Part shown: in pieces, positions 8,644 to 16,987 of the stretch | Numbering within the stretch: position 1 is the stretch's first letter | How the letters are laid out: every line of letters starts with the position of its first letter | Assembly: GCF_012277275.1 (NCBI RefSeq) | Contig: NZ_CP051155.1 | Location: forward strand, 2,232,001-2,296,000 | Length of the DNA stretch: 64,000 nucleotides | Reading direction: 5' to 3' | From: Gephyromycinifex aptenodytis | GTDB taxonomy: Bacteria > Actinomycetota > Actinomycetes > Actinomycetales > Dermatophilaceae | The notes under the pieces: model-generated | The model's input: only the letters and a program-made list of their open reading frames with translations | Told to the model about the DNA's origin: nothing | The model's database searches: none | Program-made: the position numbers and the translations under genes

Positions 8644-10832
8644 CTCACGCCGGCTCCAGCCCGTTCCTGATGCGGGTGTTCGTGGCGTTCATCTTCGTTG
8701 TCGCTGGGTTTCCCCTTCCGGCAGCAGCCAGTGGGGCCACGCTAAGCGCCTCCACCGCCCGCTTCGGCGCCCAGCACCCCCCCGTCGCGACAACTCCCGC
8801 CGCAGTGAGCCGGGACACGCCGGGTTCGGCCCAGCCTGCTCAGCGTGAGTCCCTGCACGCCGGTCTGGTCGGTGTCAGCCCCTCGATCGCATCCCCGGGC
8901 CACGACCTCATCGTTCGTCTCCTCATCAGCAATCCCAGCCGCCAGCCGACACCGAAGACGGCCGTCAACCTGCGCCTGGGCACCCGCCCGCTGCGCACCC
9001 GCGCCGAGGTAGCCGCGCACGCGGCCCGCCCCGCGACCTCCTACCCCTCGGTGGTTTCCACCGAGGTGGCTGGCCTTGCTGCAGGCCAGAGCAGCCCCGT
9101 CGCCATCCGCATACCTGCCGAGCGAATCAGGATGCCCGGTCCCTACGGCGCCCTGCCGTTGAGCATTCAGCTCACCACTGCCGGGGCAAGCCAGGTCATC
9201 GCCACCTTCGTGCCCTTCCAGGTCCGCAAGGAATATGAGCCGCTGCGGCTGGCTATCGCTTTACCGCTGACGATGAGCCCCGACCCGCGGCTGGTCACCG
9301 GGACCGCTCCGGAAGTCCAAGCTGCCTGGCAAGCAGCCACCGACGTCAACTCACCCGGGATGCGCGCCTTGGAAGGCGCCGCCGACGAGCAGGTGACGTG
9401 GCTGCTGGACCCGGCACTGATCGACCCGACGTCCGCCAAAGACCCAACCACGAGCACCCCCGCACCGGGATCCGGCCCAGCGACCGCCGCCGCCTCGACA
9501 CCGGAGCCGGCGTCGAGCCCGCTGATGGACGCGCTGGGTAATCGCGGTGATCAAGGCCTGTGGTTGCTCCCGCGACACGACCCGGACCTTTCAGCGTTAG
9601 CGGTCAGCGATCCCGCGCTCCTGGCCCAGACCCTCCAGAGCGCTGCCGGACCCACCGGGTCGGCCACCTCCCTGGGCGGCGAGCCACCGGTCCTGGCCTG
9701 GTTGGCCGGCTCCACCCGGGAATCGACTCGCCGCACGGTCGCCGGCGCCTTCCCCGGCGAGCACGAACCCACGCTGCTCATCCCGACCTCACGCATCGAT
9801 TCTGCCGGCGCAGCCACTGGCCAGGCCGTACGGACGGACTCCGGGCGACACGTGCTCGCCGTCGACGACACCCTGTCCGGGTTGCTCTCGGCCACTTCAC
9901 AGGCCCAGTCCGGGGCAGCACTGAGCCAGCAAGCCCTGGCCGACTCCGTCGCGCTGTTGCAGGAATCACCCGGGCGGGCCCGCACTGTGCTGGCCCTGCC
10001 CGAGCGCGGCTTCAACCCAGACCCGGCCACCTTACGAACGCTTCTGGCCGCAGTGAACGCTGCACCGTGGGTCACCAGCACTCCCGCGGGGCAGTTGTTG
10101 GACCGAAGCGCCGCAGCAGGCACGACCCCCGGCGTGAGCGTGCCGGCCACGCCAGCGGCCACGCCGCCTTCCCCGCTGACCCACGACTCCGTGGCCAAGG
10201 TGCGCGCTCTCGGCTCCCGCGCAGAAGCCATCGCAGGAGTGCTGGAGAGCCCCATGGTTCCCGGCCGGGGGTTGCCCGCCGTGCTCACCTCCACCCGCTG
10301 GCGTGGGCAGGTGCCCGCTTGGCAGCAGGTGACCAACGACCTCGAGCAGCGGCTCAACACCCTTACCGAAGGGGTCACCGTGGCCCCCAGCACCGTCAAC
10401 TTCTTCGCCGAACATGGCGCCCTGCAGGTCACGGTGGTCAACGACCTCAATGTCGAGGTGCACGATGTGCGCTTGGTGACCCAGGTCCGGGGCCGTCACC
10501 CCCGGTTGCGGATCCTGTCCGACCCTGGCCCGCTGCGAATCCGACCCAAGAGCCGAACCACGGTGCGGCTCAATGTAGAAGCCGTAGCTGCCGGGATCGT
10601 GCCGATCCGCACCTATCTGCAGACACCCTCTGGCCAACCCCTCGGTGATGTCAGCACCGTGCATGTGCGCGTCCGGCCCACGAACGGCTGGCTCGTTCTC
10701 GGGGTGGGAGCCGTTGTCGGACTCATTTTCGTCGCGGGACTGTTCCGGGCCATCCGGGCCGGCGAGCGCAGGGTCAGTGCCGCCGAACTTCGAGCCGTTG
10801 AGAGCACCTCGACAGGGGGCCGCACACCCTGA
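8640..10832 (+). CDS. DUF6049 family exported membrane-anchored protein
   Basis: A 730-residue protein with an N-terminal signal sequence (about residues 1-30, ending near AAASGA), a long extracellular region with an Ala/Pro/Ser-rich linker around residue 280, beta-rich C-terminal modules, and one membrane helix near 681-703 followed by a short cytoplasmic tail. This matches the DUF6049 family (Rv3909 position in mycobacteria), which always precedes murJ. No enzymatic motif is visible. Translational overlap with the Nudix gene and its place before the lipid II flippase suggest an envelope function, but its role is unknown. Confidence 0.8.
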   Translation: MTHAGSSPFLMRVFVAFIFVVAGFPLPAAASGATLSASTARFGAQHPPVATTPAAVSRDTPGSAQPAQRESLHAGLVGVSPSIASPGHDLIVRLLISNPSRQPTPKTAVNLRLGTRPLRTRAEVAAHAARPATSYPSVVSTEVAGLAAGQSSPVAIRIPAERIRMPGPYGALPLSIQLTTAGASQVIATFVPFQVRKEYEPLRLAIALPLTMSPDPRLVTGTAPEVQAAWQAATDVNSPGMRALEGAADEQVTWLLDPALIDPTSAKDPTTSTPAPGSGPATAAASTPEPASSPLMDALGNRGDQGLWLLPRHDPDLSALAVSDPALLAQTLQSAAGPTGSATSLGGEPPVLAWLAGSTRESTRRTVAGAFPGEHEPTLLIPTSRIDSAGAATGQAVRTDSGRHVLAVDDTLSGLLSATSQAQSGAALSQQALADSVALLQESPGRARTVLALPERGFNPDPATLRTLLAAVNAAPWVTSTPAGQLLDRSAAAGTTPGVSVPATPAATPPSPLTHDSVAKVRALGSRAEAIAGVLESPMVPGRGLPAVLTSTRWRGQVPAWQQVTNDLEQRLNTLTEGVTVAPSTVNFFAEHGALQVTVVNDLNVEVHDVRLVTQVRGRHPRLRILSDPGPLRIRPKSRTTVRLNVEAVAAGIVPIRTYLQTPSGQPLGDVSTVHVRVRPTNGWLVLGVGAVVGLIFVAGLFRAIRAGERRVSAAELRAVESTSTGGRTP

Positions 10833-10958
10833 GTCAGCGACGTTGCAGAGCCTGCGGGCGCGGGGCGTGCACGGCAACGGCCGACGGCTCACTACGATGA
10901 CGACGTCGATGGATGATCGGGCGGCGATCCGCGCTGCCCCGCAGGAGATGAGGCGACC

Positions 10959-12617
10959 ATGACGGCGACGAAGAACCGCAGCCTCGCACGCAATAGCGCG
11001 GTGATGGCGGCAGGCAGCTTCGTCTCGCGAATCCTCGGTGTGGTGCGCCAGGCCATGATCGTCATGATCTTCGGCCGATCGGTAGCCGGTGATGCCTGGA
11101 GCATCGCCAACACCTTGCCGAACACGGTGTTCCTGCTGTTGGCCGGCGGTGTGCTCAACGCCGTGCTCGTCCCGCAGATCACCAAAGCCCAGAAGCAGGA
11201 GGACGGCGGGCGAGAGTTCATCGACAAGCTGCTCACTCTGGCACTGATCGGCTTGGGCGTCGTCACCCTGCTCGCCGTCCCCGCAGCACCCTGGTTGGTT
11301 CGGCTGTTCTCCGACTCCGCCTTCCCACCCGGCGGGCGCGAGCTGGCAGTCGCTTTCGCCTACATCGCGCTACCGGCGATCTTCTTCTACGGGCTGTACG
11401 CCATCCTCGGCCAGGTCCTCAACGCCCGCGAAGCCTTCGGCTGGTTCTCCTGGGCACCGGTGCTGTGCAACATCGTCTGGATCCTCGGGCTGGGCAGCTT
11501 CCTGTACCTGTACGGCCACCAGCTCGGTCACCCCGACCAATTCACGCCACCGATGGTGTGGCTGCTGGCCGGTTCGTTGACCGTCGGGGTGGCCCTGCAG
11601 GCCTTGATCCTTCTCGTTCCGTTGTGGCGCAGCGGGTTCCGCTACCGGCCGCGCACCGGCTTCCGGGGCGTCGGTTTGGGCAGCGCCAGCCGGGTCGCGA
11701 TGTGGACTTTCGCTGCACTGGTCATCAGCCAGCTTGGGCTCGTCGTCCAATCCAAGGTGCTCACCTCAGCAGTCGAGGGCGGCAACACCGGCAAGCTCGC
11801 CTACGACAGCGCATTCATGCTGTTCATGACACCGCACGGGCTCATCACCGTCTCGGTGGTCACGGCCCTGTTCACCTCGATGTCCAAGGCGGCTGCGAAC
11901 CAGGACACCGACTCGGTACGCCACGATGTGCTGCACGGCCTGGGCATCGTGGGAGCCACGGTCATCCCGGTCATGGCCGGCACGTTGGCGTTGGGGACCG
12001 CGTTGACCGCGACGATCTTCGTCGGCAGCAGCAGCGAAACGACCAATGCCATCGGCTACGTGATGATGGCGATGATGATCGGCCTGCCCGCCTACGGCGC
12101 GTTCTACGTCGCCCAACGCGCTTTCTTCGCCTACGAGGACGCTAAGACGCCTTTCATGCTGCAGCTGCTCAACACCGGTGTCGGAGCGGCGGTCGCGTTG
12201 TCCAGCTATCTGGTTGCGGCTCAGTTCCGCGCGATCGGTGTCGCCGGTGGTCAGGCCTTGAGCAACATCGTGGCGGCCGCGGTGGCGCTCATCTGGTTGA
12301 GCAGGCACCTGGGGGGTCTTTCCTACGCGGTGTCGGTGCGCACCTGGGTTCGCGCCTTCGTCGCATCCCTGCCGGCCGCACTGGTCGCCGCGTTGATCGC
12401 CTGGCTCTCCCGTACCTACCTACCTGCGGTTATGGGCGGCCCGGCTGATGGAATGTGGTTCGCCTCCGTCGTCGCGCTCGCGGTGGGCGGAACCGTGTTC
12501 ATCGTCATGTACATCGCGGCCGCACGCCGGATGCGGATCAGTGAACTCGAGGAATTCCTCGGGCCGGTGTTGCGCCGTCTGCGCGGCGCGAGCGGCCGAG
12601 GCGCCCCGCGCGCATAG
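10959..12617 (+). CDS. murJ: Lipid II flippase MurJ (MviN family)
   Basis: A 552-residue MOP-superfamily membrane protein with about 14 predicted membrane segments. It is thought to move lipid II across the membrane for peptidoglycan synthesis. The N-terminal SFVSRILGVVRQ and the following segment are typical of the family. Start at ATG 10959 with a GCAGGAG ribosome site upstream. In mycobacteria MurJ carries a C-terminal pseudokinase; here the protein ends after the last membrane segment and the pseudokinase is a separate gene 99 bp downstream. Confidence 0.95.
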   Translation: MTATKNRSLARNSAVMAAGSFVSRILGVVRQAMIVMIFGRSVAGDAWSIANTLPNTVFLLLAGGVLNAVLVPQITKAQKQEDGGREFIDKLLTLALIGLGVVTLLAVPAAPWLVRLFSDSAFPPGGRELAVAFAYIALPAIFFYGLYAILGQVLNAREAFGWFSWAPVLCNIVWILGLGSFLYLYGHQLGHPDQFTPPMVWLLAGSLTVGVALQALILLVPLWRSGFRYRPRTGFRGVGLGSASRVAMWTFAALVISQLGLVVQSKVLTSAVEGGNTGKLAYDSAFMLFMTPHGLITVSVVTALFTSMSKAAANQDTDSVRHDVLHGLGIVGATVIPVMAGTLALGTALTATIFVGSSSETTNAIGYVMMAMMIGLPAYGAFYVAQRAFFAYEDAKTPFMLQLLNTGVGAAVALSSYLVAAQFRAIGVAGGQALSNIVAAAVALIWLSRHLGGLSYAVSVRTWVRAFVASLPAALVAALIAWLSRTYLPAVMGGPADGMWFASVVALAVGGTVFIVMYIAAARRMRISELEEFLGPVLRRLRGASGRGAPRA

Positions 12618-12716
12618 ACTTGTCTTTGCACCAGGCCTCGCCACCACGTGGTGAGAAGTCAAAACAGGCACAACGACATTCGGGGCCGTGAAACGCTCTG
12701 CGCTAAGGGGGCACTC

Positions 12717-14441
12717 GTGCAAGGGGTAGGAACCGGGCGTCTCGTGGCGGGCCGGTATGCCCTGCGTGAGCGCCGCGCCACGCTGGGGGTCATCGAGGTT
12801 TGGGCCGCCACCGACAGCACGCTGCAACGCGATGTGTCAGTGACCCTTTTCCCCATGTCCTTCCCCCGGGCGCAGGCGGTACTGGATGCCGCCCGCAGTA
12901 GCGCCGTGGTGAACGACCCACGCCTGGTGCGGGTACTCGATGTTGGCTCACGCGGCGACATCGCCTGGATCGTCGAGGAGTCCCTGGCGGAGACGACGAG
13001 CGTGGCTGACCTGTTGCAGGATGGCCCGCTGCCTCCTGAGGAGGCCCGTCGCATCGCTGGTGAAGTCGCCAGCGCTCTGGAGGTGGCCCGGCGCAACGGG
13101 CTGCACCATTTGCATCTGACGCCGCACGCCGTGCGCCGCAGCAACGCCGGACTGATCAAGATCGCCGGTTTGGCAACGGCTGCCGCTGTGGAAGGCACGA
13201 CCCAGCCCGACCCGTCCGAGGCGGACCGCCTGGACACTCTCGGCGTGGTAGCGGTGCTCTACGCCGCGATGACCACCCGGTGGCCGCTTCGGGGCTCGAT
13301 GCCCGGACTGGAGGCCGCTCCGCGACTCGCCGGTGGGGTGGCGGCTCCGGCCGAGATCGCCGTCGCGGTTCCGGCCGACCTGGATGCGTTGTGTCGTCGC
13401 ACGCTCAACCGCAGCACCGGCCCCAGGACCACCGAAGAACTCATTCGTCACCTTTCGCCCTGGTCACACACGCTGGTGCACCATGTGAGCCCCAGAGCGA
13501 GCGCGCCGGCTACCGAGATACCGCGGGCCCCGCATCGGACTGCTGCTTCTTCTGCCGCCAGCGCAGGCTCTGCCATCGCGGGCGGGGCTGTCGGCAGCGC
13601 CAGTCCCACTGTGGAGCGTCGTCCCACCCATCGCGAGCAGAAGGCCCACGAGCGGGCGGCCCGGGCCGCTGAAGCGCGCCGGGAGATCGCGGCCCGTCGT
13701 CGCGACCCCGGCTACCTGGACCTGCCGGAGGCATTGGAGGAATCACCTGCCCTGGCCGAGCCGCCCGCCCCGCTGCTGGCGCCCGCGCCGTTGGCGGTAG
13801 AGGGTAGCCACGCCAAGCTTGTGCTGGGGATCGTCGGTGGCAGCATCCTGCTCGCGCTCGCTATCGCCATCCCTTCGCTGACCAGCGCCTTCGACAGTGC
13901 GACCACCGAGGCAACGCCCGCCGCCCGGCCGACCTCACGCGCCGTGACCTCCAGTCCCGCCGCTGCAGCGACCAGTTCGAGCCCGGCGACCTCGCCCACC
14001 TCTGCCGCCCCGATCGCTATTGTTTCGGCGCGTGCCATGGACCCCCAGGGCGACAATAAAGAGAACGACGGACAGGCGCCACGCGCCTACGACGGCGACC
14101 CCGAGACAGCGTGGACCTCGGAGGGCTACAAGGCTGCGGATTACCAGACCCTCAAGGACAGCGTGGGTCTAGCCTTCACGCTGCCTAAGGACGCGGCGCC
14201 CTCCCACATCAGCCTGACGCTGGCGGAGAACCCACAGGACGTCACGGTGTCGATCAACTCCTCACGCTCCCTGAAGGACGCCACCGAGGTCGCGAGCCTG
14301 CAGGGCGTGACCGGCACCCAGGAGATCGACATCCCCAAGCAGGCCCAGGGCAAGGGCCGCTACATCATCGTGATGGTCTCCTCGGCGGCCGAAGATGGTG
14401 ACCGCTTCCGGGCAACGATCAGTGAGATCAGCCTCTCCTGA
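12717..14441 (+). CDS. Membrane pseudokinase with extracellular discoidin-like domain
   Basis: About 574 residues in three parts: a kinase-like cytoplasmic fold (roughly 1-265), a charged linker, one membrane helix near 367-388, and an extracytoplasmic domain after a Thr/Ser/Pro stalk that resembles a galactose-binding/discoidin sandwich (YDGDPETAWTSEGY). The catalytic residues are missing: there is no ATP-binding Lys in the VSVTLF strand, the HRD loop reads HLTPHAV, and DFG is replaced by IAGLA. So it should not phosphorylate. It corresponds to the pseudokinase fused to mycobacterial MurJ, which recruits FhaA when phosphorylated. I chose GTG 12717 because AAGGGGG lies just upstream; an earlier GTG at 12648 is possible. 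Confidence 0.8.
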   Translation: MQGVGTGRLVAGRYALRERRATLGVIEVWAATDSTLQRDVSVTLFPMSFPRAQAVLDAARSSAVVNDPRLVRVLDVGSRGDIAWIVEESLAETTSVADLLQDGPLPPEEARRIAGEVASALEVARRNGLHHLHLTPHAVRRSNAGLIKIAGLATAAAVEGTTQPDPSEADRLDTLGVVAVLYAAMTTRWPLRGSMPGLEAAPRLAGGVAAPAEIAVAVPADLDALCRRTLNRSTGPRTTEELIRHLSPWSHTLVHHVSPRASAPATEIPRAPHRTAASSAASAGSAIAGGAVGSASPTVERRPTHREQKAHERAARAAEARREIAARRRDPGYLDLPEALEESPALAEPPAPLLAPAPLAVEGSHAKLVLGIVGGSILLALAIAIPSLTSAFDSATTEATPAARPTSRAVTSSPAAAATSSSPATSPTSAAPIAIVSARAMDPQGDNKENDGQAPRAYDGDPETAWTSEGYKAADYQTLKDSVGLAFTLPKDAAPSHISLTLAENPQDVTVSINSSRSLKDATEVASLQGVTGTQEIDIPKQAQGKGRYIIVMVSSAAEDGDRFRATISEISLS

Positions 14442-14486
14442 GTCTCACCGGAGATGTCCTGTGCGTCGTCGCCGCAGTTCAGGGTA

Positions 14487-14512
14487 GGAACCTTCCTCTA
14501 GCCTCGGGCGTC
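14487..14512 (+). promoter_or_regulatory. Putative ECF-sigma promoter (GGAAC-N17-CGTC)
   Basis: GGAAC at 14487-14491 and CGTC at 14509-14512 are separated by 17 bp. This is the consensus of group IV (ECF) sigma factors such as actinobacterial SigM/SigE. It lies about 58 bp before the anti-sigma-like gene, a usual place for an autoregulated sigma/anti-sigma operon. Recognised by pattern only. Confidence 0.55.
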
Positions 14513-14569
14513 TACCTCATGGTGGGTCGGCTTCGAGCACCAAGACGGCCATGGAGGGGAGGGTGCTGA

Positions 14570-15313
14570 ATGGGTAAACATGACGGGGACGACGACCCCA
14601 CCGGCATCCAGTCCCTTTTGTCTGGCTTGCCCGACCCGGAACATCAGTCGGATGACCTGGTCGCCCGGATCTCCTCAACCTTGGCCGACGAAGAACGTGC
14701 TCGACAGGACTCTTCGCCCACCCTGCGCTTCGACCCCTGCTTCGAAAACCGGCGACGCGGACATAAGCGACTGTTCGCCGGGATCGGGGTCGCCGGGGCT
14801 CTCATCGGCATAGCGGGTTGGACGGTGGTGAACCAGCTGGACTCCGCCGAACCGCTGCGAAACCTGACCACTGAACTGATGCACCGAGATTCCAGTCCGG
14901 CCGCAGCGGCATACAGCCCGGCCAGTGTGCCCGGCGCGTCCAGCTCGCACTCGGCCACCACGCCTCCGGGCAACCCACCCACGCCCGGCGAGCCGATCGT
15001 CCTCGCCAGCGGCACTCTCTACACGGCAAGCTCGCTGCACGATCAGGCGGCTGCTGTCGCAGCGGTGGACCACGGCGCCTCTGACGTCGCGCTGCCCTCC
15101 AGCCCCCTGCGTACCGGCGAAGGCCTGCGGCACTGCCTGCGCGCCACCGGAATCAGCGAAACTGCAGCCGTCCATGTGGATCTGGCGACCTTCGAAGGTG
15201 CGCCGGCCGCGGTCATCGTCACCGGTTCAGACCCTGGATCCCGGGTTGCGGTCGTCAAACGCGCCTGCAGCTCGGGTGGGGACATCCTCTACGGGCCTGC
15301 CACCCTTCGCTGA
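14570..15313 (+). CDS. Anti-sigma-factor-like single-pass membrane protein
   Basis: A 247-residue protein: a cytoplasmic N-terminus of about 65 residues containing the short LLSGLPDPE...LVARISSTLADEE helix pattern seen in SigM-associated anti-sigma proteins, one membrane helix (about 68-87), a Ser/Pro-rich stalk, and an extracytoplasmic domain with Cys residues near 188 and 237. Start at ATG 14570 with GGAGGGGAGGG upstream. In most relatives this place between the pseudokinase and trxB holds sigM plus its anti-sigma gene; here no sigma gene is present. I infer an anti-sigma role from position, topology and the promoter. No zinc-binding HxxxCxxC motif is seen, so it is not a ZAS-type factor. 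Confidence 0.5.
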   Translation: MGKHDGDDDPTGIQSLLSGLPDPEHQSDDLVARISSTLADEERARQDSSPTLRFDPCFENRRRGHKRLFAGIGVAGALIGIAGWTVVNQLDSAEPLRNLTTELMHRDSSPAAAAYSPASVPGASSSHSATTPPGNPPTPGEPIVLASGTLYTASSLHDQAAAVAAVDHGASDVALPSSPLRTGEGLRHCLRATGISETAAVHVDLATFEGAPAAVIVTGSDPGSRVAVVKRACSSGGDILYGPATLR

Positions 15314-15334
15314 GTTCCTCGCCCGAGGCCGAAC

Positions 15335-15360
15335 GGAACAAGCCGGCAGGCTGGGCGGTT
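15335..15360 (+). promoter_or_regulatory. Putative SigR/SigH-type promoter of trxB
   Basis: GGAAC (15335-15339) and GTT (15358-15360) are separated by exactly 18 bp, the spacing of promoters read by the disulfide-stress sigma factors SigR (Streptomyces) and SigH (Mycobacterium). In those organisms the thioredoxin genes are classic targets. It lies 95 bp before trxB. Pattern match only. Confidence 0.55.
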
Positions 15361-15454
15361 GTCATTGGTGCTTTCCCTTTGTCAATGACAATCGCAACGC
15401 CCAAACCGACCCTGATACGCCCTGAGCGGACCGGGCCCGTCTTGAAGGACTTTC

Positions 15455-16414
15455 GTGACCTCTGACCTGCATGACGTCATCATCGTGGGCTCTGGCCCTG
15501 CTGGGTACACCGCGGCTATCTATGCTGCGCGAGCCGATCTTAAACCGGTCGTCATCACCGGTTCGATCACCGCGGGTGGAGCGCTGATCAACACCACCGA
15601 GGTAGAGAACTTCCCCGGCTTCCCCGACGCCATCATGGGCCCCGATCTCATGGACAACATGAAGGCCCAGGCGCAACGATTCGGCGCAGAGCTCATCGCC
15701 GATGACGTCGTGGAGATGACCCTTGACGACGAGGTGAAGACCCTGGTTGATGGTTCCGGCCGTACCTACCGCGCTCGCACGGTCATCCTGGCCATGGGTT
15801 CTGCCTATCGTGAGCTTGGGCTACCTGAAGAGAAGCGTCTCTCCGGTCACGGAGTGTCCTGGTGCGCCACCTGCGATGGCTTCTTCTTCCGCGATCAGGA
15901 CATCGTTGTCGTCGGCGGCGGGGATTCCGCAGTGGAAGAGGCGACCTTCCTGACCCGCTTCGCTCGCTCTGTGACGATCGTGCACCGCCGCGACGAGCTG
16001 CGAGCTTCCAAGATCATGGCGGCCCGGGCGCACTCGGATGAAAAGATCCAATTCGCGTGGAACTCTCAGGTCACTGCGATCCACGGCGATGCCAAGGTCT
16101 CAGGGGTCACGCTTACCGACACCACAACAGGCCAAGAGCGCCGCCTCGATGTGACGGGAGTGTTCATCGCTATCGGTCACGACCCGCGCAGCGAGCTGGT
16201 TCGGGACCAGGTGCAGGTGGACGGCGAGGGCTACGTGCTGGTCAACGGTCGTGGTAGCGCCACCAACCTGCCAGGTGTCTTTGCCTGCGGTGACTTGGTG
16301 GACCACACTTATCGCCAAGCCATCACTGCCGCGGGCAGCGGCTGCGCGGCTGCGTTGGATGCCGAGCGCTACCTGGCTGACCTGGAAGCCGAATCGCCAT
16401 CCGTCGCCCGCTGA
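15455..16414 (+). CDS. trxB: Thioredoxin reductase
   Basis: A 319-residue low-molecular-weight NADPH-dependent flavoenzyme that reduces thioredoxin. FAD-binding [10 protein letters not shown] is at residues 12-21, the redox CATC pair at 137-140, the NADPH Rossmann motif GGGDSA follows, and the C-terminal FAD motif [10 protein letters not shown] is intact. Length is normal. The start is GTG 15455 ([12 protein letters not shown]). trxA follows 94 bp later, forming the trxBA unit conserved near actinobacterial origins, with a SigR/SigH-like promoter upstream suggesting induction by thiol stress. Confidence 0.97.
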   Translation: MTSDLHDVIIVGSGPAGYTAAIYAARADLKPVVITGSITAGGALINTTEVENFPGFPDAIMGPDLMDNMKAQAQRFGAELIADDVVEMTLDDEVKTLVDGSGRTYRARTVILAMGSAYRELGLPEEKRLSGHGVSWCATCDGFFFRDQDIVVVGGGDSAVEEATFLTRFARSVTIVHRRDELRASKIMAARAHSDEKIQFAWNSQVTAIHGDAKVSGVTLTDTTTGQERRLDVTGVFIAIGHDPRSELVRDQVQVDGEGYVLVNGRGSATNLPGVFACGDLVDHTYRQAITAAGSGCAAALDAERYLADLEAESPSVAR

Positions 16415-16508
16415 CCTGATCGCCGGAACACCCGCACAGCTGCACGCATCCTGGGTGCGATAGGTTCGCGCCGAGCTTGTCCATTTTCGTACCGAGAAAG
16501 GATCCCTC

Positions 16509-16835
16509 ATGGGAGCCATCAAAGACACCACGGACGCCACCTTCAGTGACGATGTCCTCAAGAGCAGCAAGCCCGTCCTCGTCGACTTCTGGGCCGCGTG
16601 GTGCGGTCCCTGCAAAGCCATTGCCCCGATCTTGGAAGAGATCGCCGCTGAATACGGCGAGAAGCTGACCATCGTCAAGCTCAACACCGACGAGAACCCG
16701 GCCACGACGGCTCGATACGGCATCACCGGCATCCCTGCTTTGAACATCTACCAGGGCGGCGACTTGGTGAAGAGCATCGTCGGGGCGCAGCCCAAGCCGA
16801 AGCTGCTCCGCGAACTGGAGCCCTTCATCAACTGA
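16509..16835 (+). CDS. trxA: Thioredoxin
   Basis: A 108-residue classical thioredoxin with active site WCGPCK at residues 31-36, the buried Asp in LVDFWA, and the cis-Pro in GIPAL. It accepts electrons from the adjacent thioredoxin reductase and reduces cytoplasmic disulfides, including ribonucleotide reductase. A GAGAAAGGA ribosome site precedes ATG 16509. A strong intrinsic terminator follows, so trxBA ends here, convergent with the par operon. Confidence 0.97.
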   Translation: MGAIKDTTDATFSDDVLKSSKPVLVDFWAAWCGPCKAIAPILEEIAAEYGEKLTIVKLNTDENPATTARYGITGIPALNIYQGGDLVKSIVGAQPKPKLLRELEPFIN

Positions 16836-16846
16836 GCACCGCACAC

Positions 16847-16877
16847 AAAAGGCCGGCCCTGCGGGGCCGGCCTTTTT
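16847..16877. terminator. Bidirectional intrinsic terminator (trxA / parB)
   Basis: A-tract plus a GC-rich stem (AAAAGGCCGGCCC / GGGGCCGGCCTTTTT) with a 3-nt loop. The A-tract on one side and T-tract on the other make it active in both directions, serving trxA on the plus strand and parB on the minus strand. Confidence 0.92.
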
Positions 16878-16971
16878 GTCATCTATCCCCAGCTGGTGGG
16901 TGGATTTATCCGCTCTGCCACGAGTTGGTCAGGGGCTGGTGTATCAGCCGCCTTGAGGGGCGGCTGGTCCC

Positions 16972-16987
16972 CGTTTCACGTGAAACA
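16972..16987. other. parS: parS centromere-like site 2
   Basis: CGTTTCACGTGAAACA, 15 of 16 matches to the parS consensus, directly abutting the 3' end of parB and about 9 kb from oriC. Confidence 0.92.

Noticed and set aside
12642-12653. CACCACGTGGTG palindrome before the pseudokinase gene
   Set aside because: It shares the CACGTG core with parS, but the flanks do not match the parS arms, so I did not count it as a fifth site.
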